From positions 1-10,112 of the forward strand of contig JALTDM010000126.1 of NCBI GenBank assembly GCA_027074135.1: a DNA stretch of 10,112 nucleotides, read 5' to 3'. Shown in pieces: positions 5,906 to 10,112 of the stretch (positions within the stretch are counted from its first letter, which is position 1; each line of letters begins with the position of its first letter). A program made the translations under genes and the position numbers. The DNA comes from Bacteroidales bacterium (lineage in GTDB: Bacteria > Bacteroidota > Bacteroidia > Bacteroidales > JALTDM01). A model generated the notes under the pieces. The model was not told the origin of the DNA. It ran no database searches and saw only the letters and a list, made by a program, of their open reading frames with translations.

Positions 5906-8692
5906 ATGGATGAATCTATTTACATACAAGGAGCACAGGAAAATAACCTCAAAAACATTGACCTGAAAATTCCACGAAATAAATTTACCGTTATAACAGG
6001 AGTAAGCGGCAGCGGTAAATCCTCACTTGTATTTGACACCCTCTACGCCGAAGGACAACGAAGGTATGTAGAAAGCCTATCATCTTATGCACGCCAATTC
6101 CTTGGCAAGCTGAAAAAGCCCGATGTGGAAAATATTTTTGGAATACCACCTGCAATAGCAATTGAGCAAAAAACCATTCAAGGCAACAACCGCTCCACAG
6201 TAGGCACAGTAACAGAAATTTATGACTACCTGCAATTACTTTTTGCCAAAATCGGAAAAACATACTCGCCGATTACAGGCAAAGAAATAAAAAAACATGG
6301 AGTAAAAGATGTAGCCGAATTTATAGCATCATTACCGGAAGACACCCGAATATACATAACTTTTCCGCTGAATGCTACAAACTTCTCCGAAGCCGCAGAA
6401 AAAGTAAGGTACTACAAAGAAGAAGGCTTTGCACGTATAGAATGCAACGGCAAAATAATTTACATCAGCGAATACGAAAAAAACCCTTCCGTTTGTAAAG
6501 ACACAAGAAAAATTCACATACTCGTTGACCGCCTCAAAAACAATCAAACCGAAGAAACTCGTAGCAGAATAAACGAAGCGGCAGAAATAGCTTTTCGTGA
6601 ATCTGAAGGTTATTGTACCGTAAAGTATCAAAACAGCGACCAGTACGGCAAAGAAAATTTTTCTAACAAGTTTGAAGAAGACAGCACGGAATATTTTGAG
6701 CCTTCGTACCACTTTTTCAGCTTCAACAATCCGCTAGGTGCATGCCCTGTATGTCAAGGTTACGGCAATGTGATAGACTACAGCGACGAGCTGGTTTTTC
6801 CCGATAAAAATTTGAGCATAATTGACGATGGAATAGCACCGTGGCGAGGCAGTAGCAGTAGCTATTTCAAAGACTTGCTCATACGCAATGCACACAAATT
6901 CAACTTCCCCGTTCACAAGCCGATAAAAGACTTGACAGACAAGCAAATAAAACTGCTGTGGGAAGGTAATAAATATTTTACTGGCTTGAGAGAATTTTTC
7001 CAAATGATAGAGGCTAAAAAGTACAAAGTCCAAGCACGTGTCTTTATTTCACGATTCAGAAAACAAACCACTTGTCCCGCCTGCAATGGTACACGTCTCC
7101 GCAAAGAAACTTCTTATGTAAAAGTGGCTGGCAAAAACATACAAGAGCTTGTTAATATGGAACTTGCCGACTCGTATGCATTCTTCAAGGACATAAAACT
7201 ATCAGAAATAGACAAACAAATAGCAAAACACATATTGCACGAGATAACAAAACGGCTGGGGATTTTGGTAAAAGTCGGACTCGGCTACCTCACCCTCAAC
7301 CGTACCACAAATACTCTCAGCGGAGGGGAAAGCCAACGGATACGCCTTACAAATTCAATAGGCAGCTCACTTATCGGATCATTGTACATTCTTGACGAGC
7401 CCAGCATAGGATTACATCACAGCGATACCGGCAGGTTGATAAAAGTGCTTAAAGAATTGAGAGATGTAGGCAATACCGTTGTGGTAGTAGAACACGACGA
7501 ACAAATAATATCAGAAGCGGATTACATAATTGACTTGGGACCATTGGCAGGTAGAAACGGAGGACAAATTACCTTTGAAGGCACACCCGATAAACTCAAA
7601 AAATCGTTGTCACTTACGGCACAATACCTTACAGGCAAAAGAAAAATATCTATTCCGTTGGTGAGAAGAAAATGGACTAATTACATTTCACTCACAGGTG
7701 TCGCCGAACACAACCTGAAACTTGAAAACAAAACCGTAAAATTCCCGCTTAATGTGCTTACGGTAATTACAGGAGTAAGCGGCAGTGGCAAATCTACCCT
7801 CATAAACGATGTTCTGTACAAAGCGGTCCGCAATCATGTAAAACAAGAACTGCAAGAAACAGGCAAGTTCAAATCCCTTGGAGGCGACTTACACCTAATT
7901 AAGCACATTGAATATGTTGATCAAAAGCCCATTGGGAAATCCAGTCGCTCAAATCCGGCTACCTACCTCAAAGCCTACGATGATATAAGAAAACTTTTTG
8001 CCGAACAACCGCGTGCAAAGTTTAACGGACTAGACCCAAAGCATTTTTCTTTCAATGTAGAAGGAGGCCGCTGCGAAACTTGCAAAGGTGAAGGCATCAT
8101 CAAAATTGACATGCAATTTATGGCAGATGTTTATCTTGTGTGTGAAGCATGCCACGGCAAAAGGTTCAAAGAAGAAATACTGGAAATTAAATATAGGGAC
8201 AAAAACATCAGCGATGTGCTTGAAATGACGATTTCAGAAGCAATAGAATTTTTCTCCGCCGATACGACAACGCTAGCAAAAAACATTGTAAAAAAACTCA
8301 CTTACCTGCAAAATGTGGGTTTAGGTTATCTTCAACTCGGTCAATCTTCATCAACACTAAGCGGTGGTGAAAGTCAACGTATAAAACTTGCATACTTCTT
8401 AAGCAAAGAAAAATCAGACCAGACACTTTTCCTTTTTGATGAGCCGACTACAGGACTACATTTTTATGATGTGGAAAAACTCCTTAAAGCATTTAGCGAC
8501 TTAATAAAAAGAGGGCATTCAATTATTGTAATAGAACACAACCCTGAAATCATAAAAAGTGCCGATTGGATAATTGACCTTGGTTTGGGAGGCGGGAAAG
8601 CAGGGGGTAACATTGTAGCAGAAGGAACACCTGAAGATGTTGCAACAAACGAAATCTCGCTAACAGGGAAAATGCTTAAAGCACTACTCTAA
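5906..8692 (+). CDS. uvrA: Excinuclease ABC subunit A (UvrA), nucleotide excision repair damage sensor
   Basis: UvrA dimerises, binds DNA lesions with UvrB and hands the damage to UvrB so that UvrC can incise. The length of 928 residues is close to the family's usual 940. Both ABC modules are complete: Walker A GVSGSGKSS at 32-40 and GVSGSGKST at 623-631; signature LSGGESQR at 471-478 and 818-825; Walker B YILDEPSIGLH at 494-504 and FLFDEPTTGLH at 842-852; switch histidines in VVEH (530) and VIEH (878). The UvrB-binding region lies within about 115-250. The C-terminal zinc site is intact (C723, C726, C746, C749, spacing as in Escherichia coli). CPxC at 390-393 is present. In the first zinc site only C280/C283 remain; the expected preceding pair is F256 and D259, a variation I recall from Bacteroidota UvrA and read as lineage-typical. 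The gene stands alone with its own promoter candidate, and its stop overlaps that of the convergent regulator gene by four bases. Confidence 0.97.
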   Translation: MDESIYIQGAQENNLKNIDLKIPRNKFTVITGVSGSGKSSLVFDTLYAEGQRRYVESLSSYARQFLGKLKKPDVENIFGIPPAIAIEQKTIQGNNRSTVGTVTEIYDYLQLLFAKIGKTYSPITGKEIKKHGVKDVAEFIASLPEDTRIYITFPLNATNFSEAAEKVRYYKEEGFARIECNGKIIYISEYEKNPSVCKDTRKIHILVDRLKNNQTEETRSRINEAAEIAFRESEGYCTVKYQNSDQYGKENFSNKFEEDSTEYFEPSYHFFSFNNPLGACPVCQGYGNVIDYSDELVFPDKNLSIIDDGIAPWRGSSSSYFKDLLIRNAHKFNFPVHKPIKDLTDKQIKLLWEGNKYFTGLREFFQMIEAKKYKVQARVFISRFRKQTTCPACNGTRLRKETSYVKVAGKNIQELVNMELADSYAFFKDIKLSEIDKQIAKHILHEITKRLGILVKVGLGYLTLNRTTNTLSGGESQRIRLTNSIGSSLIGSLYILDEPSIGLHHSDTGRLIKVLKELRDVGNTVVVVEHDEQIISEADYIIDLGPLAGRNGGQITFEGTPDKLKKSLSLTAQYLTGKRKISIPLVRRKWTNYISLTGVAEHNLKLENKTVKFPLNVLTVITGVSGSGKSTLINDVLYKAVRNHVKQELQETGKFKSLGGDLHLIKHIEYVDQKPIGKSSRSNPATYLKAYDDIRKLFAEQPRAKFNGLDPKHFSFNVEGGRCETCKGEGIIKIDMQFMADVYLVCEACHGKRFKEEILEIKYRDKNISDVLEMTISEAIEFFSADTTTLAKNIVKKLTYLQNVGLGYLQLGQSSSTLSGGESQRIKLAYFLSKEKSDQTLFLFDEPTTGLHFYDVEKLLKAFSDLIKRGHSIIVIEHNPEIIKSADWIIDLGLGGGKAGGNIVAEGTPEDVATNEISLTGKMLKALL

Positions 8693-9441
8693 CCCTTTAT
8701 AAACCTATTCAACTCTTTTACGACAACTTCTTTTTTGCGTGCAGAAATAGGAACTTTCACACCATTTTTGAGTTCAACAACATTTTCTTTCTTAATAATT
8801 TTTGCAATCCAACTTAAATTCACCAAAAATGAATTATGTGTACGAATAAAATTATGGTCTTTCAATATTTCTTCGTAATCTTTCAAAGTGCGTGATACAA
8901 TTATTTCTTCATTCAAATCCGCTGTGAAAAATTTAGTATAATTACTTTCAGATTTCAAATAAAGAATATCGTGTAAATTAAGAACATATAAGTTATCTGA
9001 AGTGTTTACCAAAATTTGGCTTATCCTTTCGGGTGACTTAATATAATTCAGAAGATTTGAAATCTTCACTGTCTCTTTGCTTAAAGAAGACATGTTTTTT
9101 ATTTTTTCCATGGCATTTTTGAATTCTTCTATATTTATTGGTTTTAATAAATAATCTATTGCATTAACTTTAAAAGCCTTTAAGGCAAAATTATCATAAG
9201 CTGTAACAAAAACCAACCAAAAGTCTTTGTAATCCAACTTTCCCAAAACATCAAATCCGTTACCATCCGGCAATCCTATATCCATAAAAACCAATTCCGG
9301 TTTTGTATTGTTTATCTTTTCAACTGCTTCTTTTACGGTAGCCGCTTCACCTATAATATTATAATTATCACAAGTATCTCCTATAACACTTTTCAGGTAA
9401 TCCAAAGATTCCTTTTCGTCTTCTACAATAAATATTCTCAT
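8689..9441 (-). CDS. LytTR-family response regulator
   Basis: This is a DNA-binding transcription regulator of a two-component pair. The receiver domain covers residues 1-115: acidic E7/D8, phosphoacceptor D54 in LVFMDIGLPDGNGF, T80 in FVTAYD, and K100 in DYLLKPI. The LytTR DNA-binding domain spans about 142-250, with YLKSESNYTKFF (161-172), SRTLKDYEEIL (183-193), FIRTHNSFLVNL (198-209) and VPISARKK (230-237), all standard for the family (AgrA/LytR/AlgR-like, binding as a dimer to direct repeats). The length of 250 residues is normal. It starts 13 bp after the histidine kinase stop, with no promoter motif between, so the two are cotranscribed. The stop (8691-8689) overlaps the uvrA stop tail to tail. 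No target site or regulated gene can be assigned from this window. Confidence 0.93.
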   Translation of the reverse strand: MRIFIVEDEKESLDYLKSVIGDTCDNYNIIGEAATVKEAVEKINNTKPELVFMDIGLPDGNGFDVLGKLDYKDFWLVFVTAYDNFALKAFKVNAIDYLLKPINIEEFKNAMEKIKNMSSLSKETVKISNLLNYIKSPERISQILVNTSDNLYVLNLHDILYLKSESNYTKFFTADLNEEIIVSRTLKDYEEILKDHNFIRTHNSFLVNLSWIAKIIKKENVVELKNGVKVPISARKKEVVVKELNRFIKG

Positions 9442-9454
9442 AATTACTCTTATA

Positions 9455-10112
9455 TTAGTTTAAAGGCAAATAAAATTTAACCATCGTACCGTGCAAATTT
9501 CGGTCAATTTTCTGTAAATCTGAAATTTCAAAGTGTATTTTTTTCTTATTTCTATACAAAAGACTTAATCTTTCCTCAGTTATACGTATTGCATAAGACT
9601 TGTGGGTTGTATTTTCTTTTTCTTTCAACTTCATCGATTTGTCAAAACCAATTCCATTATCCATTACAAAATATGCTAACCCGCTATCTTCTTTTTCAAT
9701 TTTTACGATTATTTTATTATCGTTATTACTATCGGGAAATGCGTGTTTAATTGAATTTTCTATAAACGGTTGCAACAACATAGGTGGCACTTCAATTTCA
9801 TCAATATCCAAATCTTCATCTACAATTATTTCATAATCGAAAGACCCTTTTCTCATTTTTTGTATCTCCAAATAGTTTTCCACAGTTTCCAATTCTTCAC
9901 GCAACGGAACATATTCCTCCCTTGAATTTTCAATAATCTGCCTCATCAATGATGCAAATTTTTGCAATGCAGTGGAAGTAAGATCGTATTCCTTTTTAAT
10001 TAAATATCCCTGAATCGTAGAAAGAGCATTAAAAATGAAATGAGGATTCATTTGAGAGCGTAATAATTTTTGTTTAAACTCAATAATTTTATTCTCAAAC
10101 TTAATCTTATTT
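9455..10112 (-). CDS. LytS-type sensor histidine kinase, C-terminal part (5' end beyond the window)
   Basis: This is the kinase partner of the downstream LytTR regulator. The reading frame has no stop up to the right edge, so the gene continues outside and 219 codons are visible, counting the stop. The methionine at 10051 is not the start: the 20 codons before it read as a helix ending LLRSQ, directly joined to MNPHFIFNAL, the phosphoacceptor motif of the His_kinase (PF06580) family. The histidine is encoded at 10042-10040. Counting from that methionine, the HATPase part shows the N box in PFIENSIKHAF (N99), DNGIGFD at 131-137 and GTMVKFYLPL at 188-197. These kinases typically have an N-terminal membrane or sensor region, sometimes with TPR or periplasmic repeats; none of it is visible here, so the signal is unknown. 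Confidence 0.93.
   Translation of the reverse strand, partial: NKIKFENKIIEFKQKLLRSQMNPHFIFNALSTIQGYLIKKEYDLTSTALQKFASLMRQIIENSREEYVPLREELETVENYLEIQKMRKGSFDYEIIVDEDLDIDEIEVPPMLLQPFIENSIKHAFPDSNNDNKIIVKIEKEDSGLAYFVMDNGIGFDKSMKLKEKENTTHKSYAIRITEERLSLLYRNKKKIHFEISDLQKIDRNLHGTMVKFYLPLN

Noticed and set aside
5991..7104. Several minus-strand frames opposite uvrA (63 to 126 codons)
   Set aside because: Their phenylalanine- and valine-rich translations are what antisense of an A-rich coding strand gives; uvrA is intact across the region.
9600..9836. A 78-codon plus-strand frame rich in serine and isoleucine opposite the kinase gene
   Set aside because: It is antisense to the conserved HATPase region and has no independent support.
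10049..10051. ATG before NPHFIFN as the start of the kinase gene
   Set aside because: The frame continues upstream without a stop and encodes the helix that normally precedes this methionine, so it is an internal residue.

Overview
The window reads as chromosome of an AT-rich member of the Bacteroidota. Three independent signs agree: a secreted protein with a type IX secretion (T9SS) C-terminal sorting domain, exact matches to the Bacteroidota -7 promoter element TAnnTTTG before genes that lack Shine-Dalgarno sequences, and a UvrA with the zinc-site variation and sequence flavour that I associate with that phylum. I cannot name the genus.

Layout. Positions 1-2190 (minus strand) are the start of a surface-polysaccharide export operon: an ABC-2 permease of the Wzm type, its ATPase of the Wzt type two bases later, and a nucleotidyltransferase-like gene that starts inside the ATPase stop codon (ATGA overlap). 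The last gene appears frameshifted close to the window edge. Nineteen bases from the permease start, on the other strand, begins a 1152-residue secreted multidomain protein (2210-5668): signal peptide, FN3-like region, LamG/concanavalin-like domain, three short Ig-like repeats with a WNTGDTT motif, PKD-like repeats with regularly spaced cysteines, a stalk domain and a T9SS type A sorting domain. A 237-bp AT-rich intergenic region rich in GTTAA/TTAAC words follows, and then uvrA (5906-8692), the nucleotide excision repair damage sensor. Its stop codon overlaps, tail to tail, the stop of a LytTR response regulator (8689-9441, minus), which is preceded 13 bp upstream by a LytS-type histidine kinase that runs off the right edge (9455-10112, minus).

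How the genes fit together. Wzm and Wzt should flip a lipid-linked glycan across the inner membrane, and the following gene probably belongs to synthesis of that glycan. In T9SS organisms such as Porphyromonas gingivalis, type A cargo is anchored on A-LPS, whose O-polysaccharide is itself exported by a Wzm/Wzt transporter. Finding a T9SS cargo gene divergent from a Wzm/Wzt pair, with overlapping core promoters, is therefore suggestive, but a functional link is inference. uvrA and the kinase/regulator pair look like ordinary neighbours with no evident link to the glycan genes.

I see no RNA genes, insertion sequences, CRISPR arrays or clear intrinsic terminators. The most useful second looks are the apparent frameshift at the left edge, the overlapping divergent promoters with a possibly leaderless GTG-started mRNA, and the composition shift inside the secreted-protein gene.
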